A stretch of DNA of 64,000 nucleotides. Origin: Saccopteryx bilineata. Its lineage: Eukaryota > Chordata > Mammalia > Chiroptera > Emballonuridae. Below, piece after piece: positions 12,278 through 24,188 of the stretch. Where the stretch lies: the NCBI RefSeq assembly GCF_036850765.1, contig NC_089495.1, positions 204,725,847-204,789,846 on the forward strand, in the 5' to 3' direction. Both the position numbers and the translations under genes were made by a program. Within the stretch, counting starts at the first letter, position 1, and every line of letters begins with the position of its first letter. The notes beneath the pieces are model-generated. The model saw only the letters and a program-made list of their open reading frames with translations, did no database searches and was not told where the DNA came from.

Positions 12278-12651
12278 TCTTTTTTTTTGGCGAGAGAGAG
12301 AGAATGACAGGTGAGAAGCATCAACTCATAGTTGCGACACTTTAGTTGTTCATTGATGGCTTCTTATTGGTGCCTTGACGCGGGGGCGGGGGGAGGGGGT
12401 CCAGCCTACCCAGCGACCTTGGCTTTGGGCCAGCGACCATGAGGTCATGTCTATGATTCCACACTCAAGCCAGTGACCTCGTGCTCAAGCAGGTGAGCCC
12501 GTGCTCAAACTGGTGACTTCAGGGTTTATAGTACTTGGGACCTCACATCCCAGGTCAATACTCTATCCTTTAATAGTTATCACATCCCAGGTCAATGCTC
12601 TATCCTTTAATAGTTATCACATCCCAGGTCAACTGCGCCGCCACCAGTCAG
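12278..12651 (-). mobile_element. tRNA-derived SINE (family D) with internal 37-bp tandem duplication
   Basis: Inverted copy whose tRNA-like head is expanded by repeats starting at 12544, 12581 and 12618 (unit begins CACATCCCAGGTCAA). Confidence 0.8.
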
Positions 12652-12991
12652 ACTCCCAAACCATTTATTTGGAATTATTCCTTTATGAGGCTGAGAGAAG
12701 CAAAGATATTCACTCTAGTATCCTGTGATTATAAAAAGCTAGAAACAATTTTAATACCCAATATAGGGAAAATTTACTAGTTCATAATTATTAAACATGA
12801 AAACATGGGGAAATGGTTTATGAAGTGTTCAAAATGTTTCCAAATGCAAAATGAAAGATACACTTTGAGTACATAAAAATAAATCTGCAAGTGGACAAGT
12901 CAGCTGAAGTTGAGTTAGGGTACCATTTTCACAAGTTGTAATAATGTCTGCCTTCAACTTCAGACACTGCCTTATTAAAAAAATTCTTAGG

Positions 12992-13352
12992 GCCCTGGCT
13001 GGTTGGCTCAGTGGTACAGCGTCGGCCCGGCATGTGGAAGTCCCAGGTTCGATTCCTGGTCAGGGCACACAGGAGAAGCACCCATTTGCTTCTCCACCCC
13101 TCCCCCTCTCCTTCCTCTCTGTCTCTTCCCCTCCCACAGCCAACGCTCCATTGGAGCAAAGTTGGCCCAGGAGCTGAGGATGGCTCCATGGTCTCTGCCT
13201 CAGGTGCTAGAATAGCTCCAGCTGCAACGAAGCAAAGGCCCAGATGGGCAGAGCATCGCCCCCTGGTGGACATGCCAGGTGGATCACGGTTGGGTGCATG
13301 CAAGAGTCTGTTTGCCTCCCCACTTCTAACTTCAAAAAAATACAAAAAAAAA
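12992..13352 (+). mobile_element. Long tRNA-derived SINE (family A)
   Basis: Full-length copy with head, CT-rich segment, GC-rich body and A-tail. Confidence 0.85.
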
Positions 13353-13664
13353 AAAAATCTTTAAGGAGATTGCCTTTATAATTAAAAAATGTTAACTATT
13401 AAAGGATCTAGTTGAAAGAAGTAACAGAAATGTAGATAAAAGTTTAGGCAAAAATAATTTCCAAGATATTCTCTGTAACATTATAACATTTAAATATTGA
13501 AAGTAAATGACAACATAAGGGAAATAAGTAAAATGCACATCAATGAGATACAATATATTTAGAAATATATTTGCCTTTGGACAATAAGATGGTTACAATA
13601 GTTATTTCTGGGTGGTGGGACTTAAGGTGAACCTTATGTAATCTTTTCAGGATTTTCCTCAATG

Positions 13665-13997
13665 GACATTATTTTTTTAGGTGAGAGGAGGGGAAATAAT
13701 GAGGCAGATTCCCACATGCACCCCGACCAGGACCCACCTGGCAACCCCATCTGGGGCTGATGCTCTAATACCAAGCTATTTTTAGCACCTGAGGCTGAAG
13801 CGTTCCCATGAGCTATCCTCAGTGCCTGGGGCCACACTTGAACCAATAGAGCCACTGGCTACGGGATGGGAAAAGGGAGAGAAAGGGCAAAGAAGCATAT
13901 GGTCGCTTTTCCTGTGTGCCCTGACCAGGTTCGAACCCTGGACATCCATACCATACTCTGGCCAATGCTCTATTCACTGAGCCACTAGCCAGGGCCC
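13665..13997 (-). mobile_element. Long tRNA-derived SINE (family A), old copy
   Basis: Inverted and clearly diverged: the body is recognisable (ATGCACCCCGACCAGG) and the head ends GCCACTAGCCAGGGC. Confidence 0.7.
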
Positions 13998-14109
13998 ATT
14001 GTTTTTATAATTGGAAAAAAAATTATATTTAAAAATGCTGGCAATTGAAGAAATAAAAAACATGATCCATTTCTTAGACTAGAATCTGACTCACTATTTA
14101 AAAAAAAAA

Positions 14110-14292
14110 ATCTTTTCCATTTATTTGACAGAGGAAAAGGAAGGGCGGGAGAAGATAAAGAGAGAGAAGCATCAACCGTTGTTCCACTTAGCCGCTCCAC
14201 TTCAGTGCACTCATGTGCCCAGACTGGGGATTGAACCCACAACCTCAGCATGCCAGGATGGCACTCTATTCACTGAACCACCTGGTCAGGGA
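14110..14292 (-). mobile_element. tRNA-derived SINE (family C), inverted
   Basis: Reverse copy with GGGATTGAACCCACAACC and end CCACCTGGTCAGGG. Confidence 0.7.
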
Positions 14293-14971
14293 TCAAGTTA
14301 TTGCCGCGCTTGCAAAACTTGTAAGTAGTTCCACCAAGAACTATCTTCCTGTGGTTATCTTAACTGATATTTTTCGTAACTTGAGCTGATATTTTTATCT
14401 TACCTGAATGGAATCTTTTATGATTTACTAGCTAGATTTTTTTTGCTTAGGTAATTGAAATGTCTTATGAAGCAATCATTACTGCAATCCACTAAGCTGC
14501 TGGAGCCTGTGCTATGAGCTTTTAGTTTCTGTTCATGTCATCCGCAAAAGCCCCAACGCAAGCCCGTCCCGAAACCACTGCTGAAGAGGCTATGAAGAAC
14601 CCCAGAGCAGGTTACAGCCCATCAAGTCTCATTTCCCAATGATCTATTGCAATTTCTATTCCACTTGGACCTACTTCCATTTATACGCTATGTTCAAACA
14701 TGATGAAATGCAAGTTCTGCAAATATCTTGCCAAAATTTTTAACATAAAACCATACCTACCACAACGTTCACTTGTGCTCTCTAATGCAAACTACGATTT
14801 AAATAAATCAGCAGGCTATATATAGACCTGCTCGTGTGTGAAGGGCTCAATGTCTGCAATCAGTGTGACAAAGTGAGGAGACACACGCGTCACCATGATT
14901 AACTGCGCTTTCATTTCTAGCACCCCAAGTTTCAGTGCAGATGTGTGGATGCTGGTAAGATGAACTGATTG

Positions 14972-15190
14972 CGGCCCCGGCCGGGTGGTTAAGTGGATAA
15001 AGTGTTGCCCTGGCACACCGAGGTCACGGGTTTGATCCCCAGTCAGGGCACATATGAAAAGCAATCAATGAGTGCATGGCTAAGCCGAATCACTAAGTAG
15101 AACAGCAAGTTGGTGCTTCTCTCTCTCTCTCTCTCTCTCTCCCTTCCCTCCTTCCTTCCTTCCTCTCTCTCTTTCTCAAATCAATGGAAA
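14972..15190 (+). mobile_element. tRNA-derived SINE (family C)
   Basis: GCCCCGGCCGGGTGGTTAAG head, GGGTTTGATCCCC B box, (CT)n near 15120-15175. Confidence 0.75.
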
Positions 15191-17280
15191 ATTTAAAAAC
15201 ATTATTTTAACAACAAAAAGATGAAGTAATTGTAATGATCTCAGATTGCCAAGAAATGTGCTCTAAAAGCCTCACCCCTCAAGGTCTGGGGGAATGCCCA
15301 GCATGAAGTCATTGAGGAAGAACACATTATCACCCGACTCAGAGCTTAGTCTTTCAAGCAGGGCTGGTAGAACTTGGAAGGCTAACTATATCACATGTCC
15401 TTATTTTGAATATATGGAGACGAGGGCCGGAGAGGGTGAGTTATTTGCCCTATTCACACAGGAGCAGCAGAACTGGTGTTAGAAGTCCCGCCTCCACCCA
15501 GATCTCATTGCCCTTCCAGGCCAGAATTTCCTGGATGGCATAGGCCTTGACCAAGAAATCTTTCTAAGACTCTGGGGAGATAAGGAGATGTTGAAAGGAA
15601 AATAATGAGCCCACAGGGCACAGAGGGAAAAGCTATAAAAATGGAAACTTTTGCAATTAGTTGGGGCGGGGGGGGGATATAGGACTTTAGCCACTCTCTT
15701 CTCGCCGCTGTAGATATTATCACCAGAATCAAGAAACGGTTGAGGGCTGAATGAGTCAGAAGACAAGCCCACAGCTGTTTCCTACCTGCTTCAGCTGGCT
15801 CTGCCCTGAGCGAGACCCCTCAGCTGGGAGGTGTGAGCGGCAGTCGCCCATCTTTCAGACCAGGAATCTGTTTGTTGTATCAGTCAAGTAACTGACACCC
15901 ATGGCTACGTTAAAATAGCTCAAGGGCTTCCCCCTTGATTTCTTCATTCTTTGAAGTCACTTTTTCATCTGCATTTAAAATCTGTTACCCAAGTACGGAA
16001 GAGAAAGGCCTTGGACAAGGTATCAGGAATGCACTGCCCACCGGAAAACCGGATGGACAAGGGGGGGGCGGAACGAGCAATGGACTGGGGGTCCGCCGAG
16101 CTGGGGAAGTGATCTGACTTTTCTGCACCCCCACTGTCCTCTCTGGGAAGTGGGGGGACTGTAACAGTACCCACGTTACAGGGCGGCTGTGGGGACTACG
16201 TGAGGCAACGCAGGTAAATGCTCAGAGCGGCGCTTGGCTCAATACATGCGATCTATTCCTATTACTTTTATTATCATTATCACTGGCAAGTCCTAGTTTT
16301 GCTACTTATTACCAAACGAGTGACTCTCAAACAAGAAACACTTGGTGGAGGACGAGGGGGTTGGTAAAATACAGACTGGTTTATTAGATCTAGGCTTAGC
16401 TTCTACAGGTCAAATAAGCTCCCAGGGGACAAAGTGCCTCTGTCATGCAGAACACTTTGAGCAGCCAGGATCCACCTAACCTAGCGCCTAGTAGGTGCTT
16501 AATATATTGGTAAAAATGAGTCACTTCTCAGCATCTCAAAGCTCCATCTGTAAACTGAGGATAATACTTATTCCACAATGAGCTCAACTCACAGAACATT
16601 TGTAACTGAGAATGCAGACGACAGGACATTCTAAACTGCAAACAAGGCTCTCCAAGTGGAGGGGGCAGGACTATTAGTCTCACAACTCACAGTGGTGAAT
16701 TTACAACAATAGCAAGACTACATTTACACAAGTGTTAGCCTACATGAAAAGAAAGCCTGAATTCTCTCGCTCCATTCAAAAAAACCCCTAGGAAGTTCTG
16801 GCAGAACACAACAGCTTGTCAAGGGATTCCCAAATCAAGAGCTCTGAAACTTGAGAAATGTCACTCAAGGGCCAAGGAAAGAACCACGCGGGCAGGGAGA
16901 GTGTGGCCGTGGGAGGTACTGACAGTGAGCTCCGCTGGTGACTCCATTCTCTCTCTCTCAGCGCTGGCCGGCCTCCTTCCAGCCTCCATCCGCCAAGATC
17001 TCTAGTCAGCACAGCGATGCCAGCAGCACAAGACAGATGGACACTGCCCTGGCTAGGCCCCCACCTGCCAATCCACGGGCTGGCCAAGGGCCCGCCAGTG
17101 CGAACAGGGCTGACGAATGTCCAAGGTGGAGGCGTCAGCTAGAAGCACCTGGCCGTCCTCCTGAAATGTAATCTGGAATTTCCGCCCCACAGACTAAGAG
17201 ATAAAACTATTATAACTTGTGCTTCTCCCCCAAGACGCTCAGAGGGAACTGAGCCAATTCTTCCTCTCAGAGGGCACCTC
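15190..17280. other. Non-coding stretch, mostly unrecognised
   Basis: Apparently unique sequence within the putative KIF3B intron 1, with MIR-like text near 16130-16260. No SINE in about 2 kb, so conserved regulatory sequence is possible but not shown. Confidence 0.45.
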
Positions 17281-18430
17281 ACCCAGGAGCTCTCTCATCG
17301 TCGTAGAGGCAGATGGCACCCCCAACACCCACCTAACTGCCCTGGCCCCAACCCAGGAGTCTTCCATGATTTCTTCAGCTCACCGTCCCAACCACCATCG
17401 TGCTGGTTCTGTCTCCAAAACACATCCACTTATATCATCTCCACGGCCACCTCCCTAGAAGGCCACCATCATTCCTCACCCTGCTTCCTAACCACTCTCC
17501 TGGCTGCCATTCTTGTGACCCTTAAAATTCACTGGCCACATAGAGGCCAAAGTGATCTTTTAAAAAACAAAAAATAGACCATGGCAATTCCCTTTTATAA
17601 TTTTTTTTTTATTTTTTGGAAGTAAGAAGTGGGGGGCAGCAGACAGACGCCCACATGCGCCCACCAGGGGGTAATGCTCTGCCCATCTGGGGCGTTGCTC
17701 TGTTGCAACTGGAGCCATTCTAGCACCTGAGGCAGAGGCCATGGAGCCATCCTCAGTGCCCGGGCCAACTTTGCTCCCATGGAGCCTTGGCTGCAGGAAG
17801 GGAAGAGAGAGACAGAGAGGAAGGAGAGGGGGAGGGGTGGAGAAGCAGATGGGCGCTTCTCCTGTGTGCCCTGGCCGGGAATCGAACCCAGGACTACTGC
17901 ATGCCAGGCTGATGCTCTACCAATGAACCAACCGGCCAGGGCCTGTCAGTCCCCTTCTTAAACCCTTCAGTAGCTTCCTATTGCTCTTTCTCCAGCAGAC
18001 AAGGCTGCGGCCCCCCCATGCCAGCCGGCCTCCCCCTTCTCCCGCGTCCCTGGCCCTCCTGCTCGCCTCCTCCAGCTACTCTGGCCCTTCTCTCAGCCCC
18101 CAGGTCCCCGAGCCCGACCCACCGCAGTGCCGTTACCCTTCTGTTCTCTCTGCTCCATTTTCAAGTGGCTGGGCCCTTCCTGGCAGCAAATCTCAGCAAA
18201 GATGTCACCACTTAGAGAGGCCACCCCAGTAAAAAGGCAGCACCCCCTCCATGCCTTCAAGAAGGTGCTCCCTCCGGCATCCCTGCTGTGTTGTTTTCAC
18301 AGTCCTTCTTCCCATCCAAATTACCTTGTTCATTTACTGCTTTATGTTTCTGGTGCTGCCCACTAGAATGGAGGCTGCACAAGAGCAAGGACCTCATCTG
18401 CCCGTTGCTGTCACAGCCCTGGGCCAGAGC
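17280..18430 (+). mobile_element. L2-like LINE region split by a SINE
   Basis: Pyrimidine-rich L2-like text on both sides of the SINE at 17606-17942, with AGCAAGGACCTCATCTGCCC near the right end. Boundaries uncertain. Confidence 0.45.
17606..17942 (-). mobile_element. Long tRNA-derived SINE (family A)
   Basis: Inverted copy with poly-T at left and head ending GGCCAGGGC; splits an L2-like region. Confidence 0.85.
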
Positions 18431-19231
18431 GGGGCCCGACACACACGCTGAGCAAATGAAACGGAGGCACCACAGGCCGGGAGTCCTGAGCTTGGAGCTG
18501 GAAGGCCTGGACTCCAGGGGGAAACGGGCTGCCCCCCGCAGCACACTCCTCTCACCTCATGCTCCGTGACTGTAACGGGGATCTCAACCTGCATCCTAAC
18601 TTCTTACAGGGTTATTAACAAGACCAAATGAACAAAGGCAGGTTTAAGCATCTTTGTAAACCATTAAGGACCATAAACTGAGCGATGTATGTTTTTTTTT
18701 AAGTGAGAGAGAAAGAGAGGCAGGAAGGGAGAGAGGGAGGGAGGAGAGAGAGTGAGAAGCATTAACTTGTAGTTGCCGCACTTTAGTTGTTCATTGATTG
18801 CTTCTCATATGTGCCTCGATTGGGGGGCTCCAGCCGAGCCAGTGACCCCTTGCTCAAGCCAGTGACCATGGGTTCAAACTAGGGACATTGGGCTTCAAGC
18901 CAGCGACCTTTGGGCTTCAGGCCAGTGACCACGTGCTAAAGCTGGTGAGCCCCCACATAAGTCAGATGAGCCCACACTCAAGCCAGAGACCTTAAGGCAG
19001 GGGTAGTCAACCTTTTTATACCTATTGCCCACTTTTGTATCTCTGTTAGTAGTAAAATTTTCTAACAGCCCACAGGTTCCACAGTCATGGTGATTTATAA
19101 AGTAGGGAAGTAACTTTACTTTATAAAACTTATAAAGCAGAGTTACAGCAAGTTAAAGCATATAATAATTACTTACCAAGTACTTTATGTCGGATTTTCG
19201 CTAAGTTTGGCAGAATAAATCTTTTTTTTTT

Positions 19232-19438
19232 TTTTTAAATAGGCCTGGAATCTTTTTTTTTTCTTTTTTTCTTTATTCATTTTTAGAGAGGAGAGATAGA
19301 GGGAGAGAGAGAGAAGGGGGAGGAGCTGGAAGCATCAACTCCCATATGTGCCTTGACCAGGCAAGTGCAGGGTTTCGAACCGGCGACCTCAGCATTTCCA
19401 GGTCGACACGTTATCCACTGCACCACCACAGGTCAGGC
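19232..19438 (-). mobile_element. Short SINE (family B) nested in hAT
   Basis: Inverted copy with poly-T left; target duplication GCAGAATAAATCTTT on both sides. Confidence 0.85.
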
Positions 19439-19474
19439 AGCAGAATAAATCTTTATAAAACAACTTACTCTAAC

Positions 19475-19568
19475 CTGGAAGTGCTGAGGTCGCCGGTTCG
19501 AAACCCTGGGCTTGCTTGGTCAAGGCACATATGGGAGTTGATGCTTCCAGCTCCTCCCCCCTTCTCTG

Positions 19569-19603
<35 letters not shown>

Positions 19604-19660
19604 TTCTGTCTCTCCCTCTCCTCTCTAAAATGAATTAAAAAAATTTTAAACAAAAAAACA
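19475..19660 (+). mobile_element. 5'-truncated short SINE (family B) nested in hAT
   Basis: Begins within the tRNA-like head at ACCTGGAAGTGCTGAGG, continues to an A-rich tail; flanked by ACAACTTACTCTA on both sides, so the truncation occurred at integration. Contains (TCTCTG)n. Confidence 0.85.
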
Positions 19661-20051
19661 ACTTACTCTAGTTAAATCTATCTTTTTATTTATACTTTGG
19701 TTGCTCCGCTACCGCCCACCATGAGAGCTGGAGCGCCCACTAGTGGGCGGCAGGGACCAGGTTGACCAGCACTGCCTTCAGGTTTTAAACCTGGGATGTC
19801 AGCGTCCCAGGTCAACACTCTATCCACTACCCCACCACCAGTCAGGCCTGAGCAATGTATTATTAACCAGCATAAGAGAAGTTTCTCAGGGATCCATACA
19901 TCAGTGGATGAAAGAGCTTACAGAGGAAACTGAGACTTCAAACCTAGGCATCCAACAGAAGCCCAGGGACACAAAAGGATAGATCTCAATTGGCTTTACT
20001 CTGAAGCAGGGGCAAATACAAGATATGAATTCATTTAAAGAAGTCAAATCA

Positions 20052-20240
20052 GGCCCTGGCCGGGTAGCTCAGTTGGTTGAGCGTCGTCCCAATACAGCCA
20101 GGTTGCAGGTTTGATCCCCGGTCAGGGCACACGCAAGACACCACCAATGAATGCATAAACAAGTAGAACAACAAATCGATGTTTTCTCTCTCTCTCTAAA
20201 AATCAATCAGTAAATCTTTTAAAGTAATTTAAAAAAAAAA
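20052..20240 (+). mobile_element. tRNA-derived SINE (family C)
   Basis: GGCCCTGGCCGGGTAGCTCAG head; flanked by GAAGTCAAATCA / GCAGTCAAATCA. Confidence 0.8.
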
Positions 20241-22355
20241 GCAGTCAAATCATTTCATATGCTAGTCATTTGCAAATTAAGCTCTGAGGTCCTAGAAGGA
20301 TAGGGAGGTGGGGCTGACCTCCACATGCTCCCCTGTGCTTGGCCTACAGGGATTAAGTCAGCATTTACTGAATTGGAAGTCAAGCTATCAATTCATATTG
20401 GCATCCTCCCCACCGGCTCTCCTCTTCCTCTGCAACCCACTCTGGCATGGGATTGCAGGTTCCTGGGGCAACCCTGCAATAATACTCACATTTGTATAAC
20501 ACTGGGGCAGCTGTTTCAAGCCTGCAATGACCTTGTGAGGTCGACAGAGCTGGTATTGCATACTTTGAATTCATTCACTCATCATAAATATGCAGGTGCT
20601 ATGTTAAGGCTATATAACAATAGCGAATGTTTACTAAAAACTGCCAGGCATTTTACCTGTATCAGGCTCAAATACGTCCTTACAATAACCTTACACAGTG
20701 AATACTACTATTATTCCCATTTTACAGATGAGAAAACTGCAGCACAAAGAGGTAAACTGCTCAGTGGCTCAACGCTTGGAAATGGCAGTGCCAAGATCTA
20801 ACAACCCAGGTAGCCCGATGCCACGCTTTTCAACCACAAGCATGCAACCGGAATTGCACAACACCAGGGAAGGGGCCTGCAGGTGTTGTCTAGCCTGCTC
20901 CTCTCAATAAAGAAGGCACAAAGAAGCCCCTTTTGAAACATTCCAGTTCTCTTTGAGGCTCACACTTTGGATGGTATCTATTTAAATGAAGCTTTCTGGG
21001 GGATCTTATTTCTATCCCACTGGCAGACAAGCCTCCAGCCACAGCAGTCAGAGTAACAAAAGAATACCCTTATTGTATCCAGATTCTTGGAAAAATAAAT
21101 GATACTGGAAATAAAAAAAGGAGAGAGGGAGAGAGAGAGAGACCCTGTGGCTTGTTAACAGATACTGTGGAGAAATCAGAGACATCAGAGTGTAGGGGAG
21201 AAAACACAGAATTTACCTGGAAATGTGTCTTGCTCCATCATCACTCAATAGGTGTAAGATTCTTAGGCAAGTCATTCCCTTTCCTGAGCCTCAGTTTCCC
21301 CATCTGTGAAACAGAGAGAACATCACCACCTACCTGGCAAAGCCTATGTGAAGATTAAAATGAGACAGTGTTCCTGGAATGTGCTTCCTAATTATATACT
21401 TGTAAGTAGATATTATGTATTAAGCACTTCCCAAAAGATGTGAGATGCCCTTTTTCTTCTGGAAGCATCAAAAAGACCCAGGTATATATATAACCTTGGC
21501 CATCTACAAGGTCCTGACCTCAGGGCTTCCCCTCCCAGGGCTACTTGCAACAGTCCACACCACCTCCCTTGCTCTGAGCAGAATGGAGAAGTAAAACTGG
21601 GGGCAGGGGGTGCCAACGAGAGTGGGCGATATACCCATGTGAGCTGGCACTCTACAAACCTCAGTCCTACCTGTCCCGTGGCCATCTCCTGGAGGCCTTG
21701 CCCAAACCACCCCTCTTGCCTCACAATCGCTTGCTGAGCATTTATGACGTGCCAAGCTCCTCCAGGAACTGGTTCATTAGCCTATTTCTCCGATTCCGAG
21801 ATTAACTCGCCGGAGGCCACACAACTGCTAAGTGGAGATGCTGAGTGTCGGACTCACACACTCAGACCTCACACTGGACTCTCCGTCCGCACGCTGGGGC
21901 GCCCTCAGGATTCTCCCTCTGTCCATCTAAGGGCACTTCCAACATACAGGCCCCGTCACCTTAACCACTCTGAGCAGCACGTGTGAGCAACCCCTGGGCC
22001 CAACAGGTCCATGGAGGCCAGAGAGGGGACGGGGACTCGCCCAAGGTCACACTGGGAGCTGGGGCCGCGCCGAGGGTCGCAGCCCAGGCGTTCGCTTCCC
22101 CGCCGCCCTCCGAAGCGGGGTCCCTGACCCCCGCCCCAGGTGGACGCCGACCCCTCGCTGCGGGGGCTGCGGCTGCGGCCGCTCCTCCACCCGAGGAAGC
22201 AGGGGCGAGGCCGCCCCAACGGCCGGGGATGCCCAGGAGGCAGGGCTGAGGATGCTCGTGCCCGGGGAGGCGGAGGCGCGCGGACCGCCGGGAAGACCGC
22301 GGGCGGCGGGAGGCCCGGCCCTGCCCCGCGGGCTCCGGGCTCCGCCCCGACTCAC

Positions 22356-22440
22356 CTGCGGCCGCGGCCAAAAGCGGGCGGCGGCGAATCCCGGGCTCAG
22401 CCATTCCCCCTGCCCCGGATGGGGAGAGACGGCGGCCGCT
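22356..22440 (-). other. KIF3B: Putative KIF3B non-coding exon 1
   Basis: Minus-strand exon inside a CpG island, ending in GGCCGCAG|gtgagtcgg (donor at 22355-22350). KIF3B, a kinesin-2 motor subunit that drives anterograde intraflagellar transport with KIF3A and KAP3, is the next gene after POFUT1, in the same orientation, in human, and it has a non-coding first exon. The 5' end is approximate. An ATG in the exon (near 22404) opens a frame MAEPGIRRRP that runs through the donor, so it is either a uORF or not used. Identity is inferred from synteny. Confidence 0.6.
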
Positions 22441-22441
22441 C

Positions 22442-22455
22442 ACTTCCTTAGCAAC
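22442..22455 (+). promoter_or_regulatory. X-box (RFX) motif, copy 1
   Basis: ACTTCCTTAGCAAC satisfies the 14-bp X-box consensus RYYNYYWWRRNRAC at all positions. The AGCAAC half is the strong RFX half-site; the other half doubles as an ETS-like GGAAGT on the minus strand. Confidence 0.6.
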
Positions 22456-22470
22456 CCGGCTCGGCGACCC

Positions 22471-22484
22471 ACTTCCTTAGCAAC
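22471..22484 (+). promoter_or_regulatory. X-box (RFX) motif, copy 2
   Basis: Second identical ACTTCCTTAGCAAC, 29 bp from the first; the identity extends to 16 bp (CACTTCCTTAGCAACC). Confidence 0.6.
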
Positions 22485-22734
22485 CAGTGCCAATTTCAAT
22501 AACTTTATTGGGACGCGCACGGCGGACAGGGGGAGCCTGCCGGGCGGGGCGGGGCGGGGCGGGGAGGGGCGGGGCTGGGCATTGGCTCCCAGCAGGTGCC
22601 CAGCTCGCCTTGGTCTTTTCCCGACCTGAGGAATGTGAGAAGGCGAAGTAACCTGACCCCACCCGCTGGGAATCTGCTGCCTCAGTTTCCCCATCTGTAA
22701 AATGGAAAGCTCTGCAGGAGTCCCCTCCCCCCCG

Positions 22735-22736
<2 letters not shown>

Positions 22737-22767
<31 letters not shown>
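22737..22767. repeat. (CA)n microsatellite
   Basis: About 15 CA units, upstream of the putative KIF3B promoter. Confidence 0.95.
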
Positions 22768-22769
<2 letters not shown>

Positions 22770-23291
22770 CTTCAGTTGCCTCTTGACATTTCCTAAAGTG
22801 CTTTCACATCAATGGTCTGACTTGCACCTCAAACTGCTACTAAGATCCCATTTAGGGTCCACTGGGTCAGTCAAGCCAAAAACCTGGAGATCATTCTTGT
22901 TCCCTCCCTCTCCTGCACCCCCCGCCCCCAACATCCAATCAGTCAGCATATCTGCAGCGTATCCCTTCGCCTACAGCTCAAGTATTGCTCCTGTCTCTCC
23001 AAATTTCTGCGTCTTCAGCGCCACCACCCCAGGCCAGGCCAGGCTTCCCTCATCTCTAGACTGCCTGCAATAGCTAGCAATTCTTATCGCCCTGGACAAG
23101 TCGCTTTCCTTCTCTGAGCCTCAGTTTGTTTCTTCATCCACAAATTGGGTATGACTCCTGCAGGATGACCTCCCAGAATTCTTGTGGGAAGAGTTGATGA
23201 TGTCGTGGAATTGAGTGAAATGTAGGGGAAATAGCCATGGAGGAGAAACACGAAGATTATACTAAGAGGCAACTAAAGATTCCACCTGGGG

Positions 23292-23467
23292 GCCTGACCT
23301 GTGGTGGCGCAGTGATAAAGCGTCGACCTGGAAATGCTGAGGTGGCCGGTTCGAAACCCTGGGCTTGCCTGGTCAAGGCACATATGGGAGTTGATGCTTC
23401 CAGCTCCTCCCCCTTCTCTCTCTCTATCTCTCCCACTCCTCTCTAAAATGAATAAATAAAAAAATTT
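23292..23467 (+). mobile_element. Short tRNA-derived SINE (family B)
   Basis: Head GCCTGACCTGTGGTGGCGCA, tail AAAATGAATAAATAAA. Target duplication TTCCACCTGGGGG / TTCCATCTGGGGG. Confidence 0.87.
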
Positions 23468-23762
23468 TATATATATATTCCATCTGGGGGTTGGGGAGCG
23501 CGGGGTAAAGGCATCGGGCAGATCTGGGTTTGGATCTCACCTCTGCCACTTGTGGTGTGGGGTCTTGGGCAAGACACTTACTTTCTCACAGCCAGTGAGT
23601 ATGGGGCCCGATATCAAGGAGCACAGTGTAGTTTCAAAGTCCATGAACTTAAGAGTCAGTCAGACCTGGATTTGAGATCCAACTCTTCCGTCTCTCAGCT
23701 ATGTGTGATCTTTTGTTGACTTTTGGCTTTTTTTAAGGACCATCAATAGCAAAGAAATTCAG

Positions 23763-23925
23763 CCCTGCCCAGATTTGGTTGGTTAGAGCACTGACTCAAA
23801 GCACAGAGGTTGCTGATTTGATCCCTGGTCAGGGCACCTACAGGAACAGATCAATGTTCTTGTCTCTCTCCCTCTCTTTCTAAAATCAATAATTTTTTTT
23901 TAATTATAAAAGCAAAGAAATTCAA
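23763..23925 (+). mobile_element. tRNA-derived SINE (family C)
   Basis: GCCCTGCCCAGATTTGGTTGG head and GATCCCTGGTCAGGGCAC; flanked by AGCAAAGAAATTCA on both sides. Confidence 0.78.
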
Positions 23926-24188
23926 AGGCACATTCTTGACCAGTAGGAAAGTGTGATCAGGGGATGGAAAGAGAGAGAGCACATGAGTGTGGAAGGGAGA
24001 CAGATATTCCACAGGTATAAGGTGGTGGTCTAGGATAAGGAGACCAAGGGGAAGGCCATGGCACAGCTGAAAGTCTCAGCAAGGACATTTATGGAGTACT
24101 TAACAATGAGTTAAGCACACCAATGAGTAAGTAGCAAAGCCAGAGTCAAAGTCTGTTCCAACTCAACTTCAAAGCCCATGACCTTGCC

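Larger units (their letters stand above)
18998..19774. mobile_element. Non-autonomous hAT DNA transposon, itself interrupted
   Basis: Starts CAGGGGTAGTCAACCTTT, ends GGTTGACCAGCACTG (inverted ends), with 8-bp target duplication CCTTAAGG / CCTTCAGG. No transposase. Contains the two family-B SINEs listed separately. Confidence 0.85.
18691..19851 (-). mobile_element. SINE family D hosting a nested hAT element and two SINEs
   Basis: Inverted ~330 bp SINE (GA-rich left end, then TTAGTTGTTCATTGATTGCTTCTCA and repeated CAAGCCAGTGACC, right end CCACCAGTCAGGC) split by the hAT element at 18998-19774. Confidence 0.8.
1..22355 (-). other. KIF3B: Putative KIF3B intron 1 (partial)
   Basis: From the exon-1 donor at 22355 to the window edge no kinesin motor-domain sequence (P-loop GQTGTGKT, SSRSH, LAGSE) is seen in any frame, so coding exon 2 must lie beyond position 1. 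This agrees with a long first intron in the human gene. The stretch is filled with SINEs, one endogenous retrovirus, hAT remnants and L1/MIR fragments listed separately. Confidence 0.5.
22440..22600 (-). promoter_or_regulatory. KIF3B: Putative KIF3B CpG-island core promoter
   Basis: Directly upstream of the exon: two X-box motifs, ATTGG (inverted CCAAT for the minus strand) at 22507-22511 and 22581-22585, and a run of GGGGC repeats at about 22541-22576 that forms several GC boxes. No TATA box. The CpG island extends from about 22000 to 22580. Confidence 0.6.

Noticed and set aside
21961..22443. 160-residue minus-strand frame at the putative KIF3B exon 1
   Set aside because: Crosses a good splice donor and has CpG-island composition; KIF3B exon 1 is expected to be non-coding.
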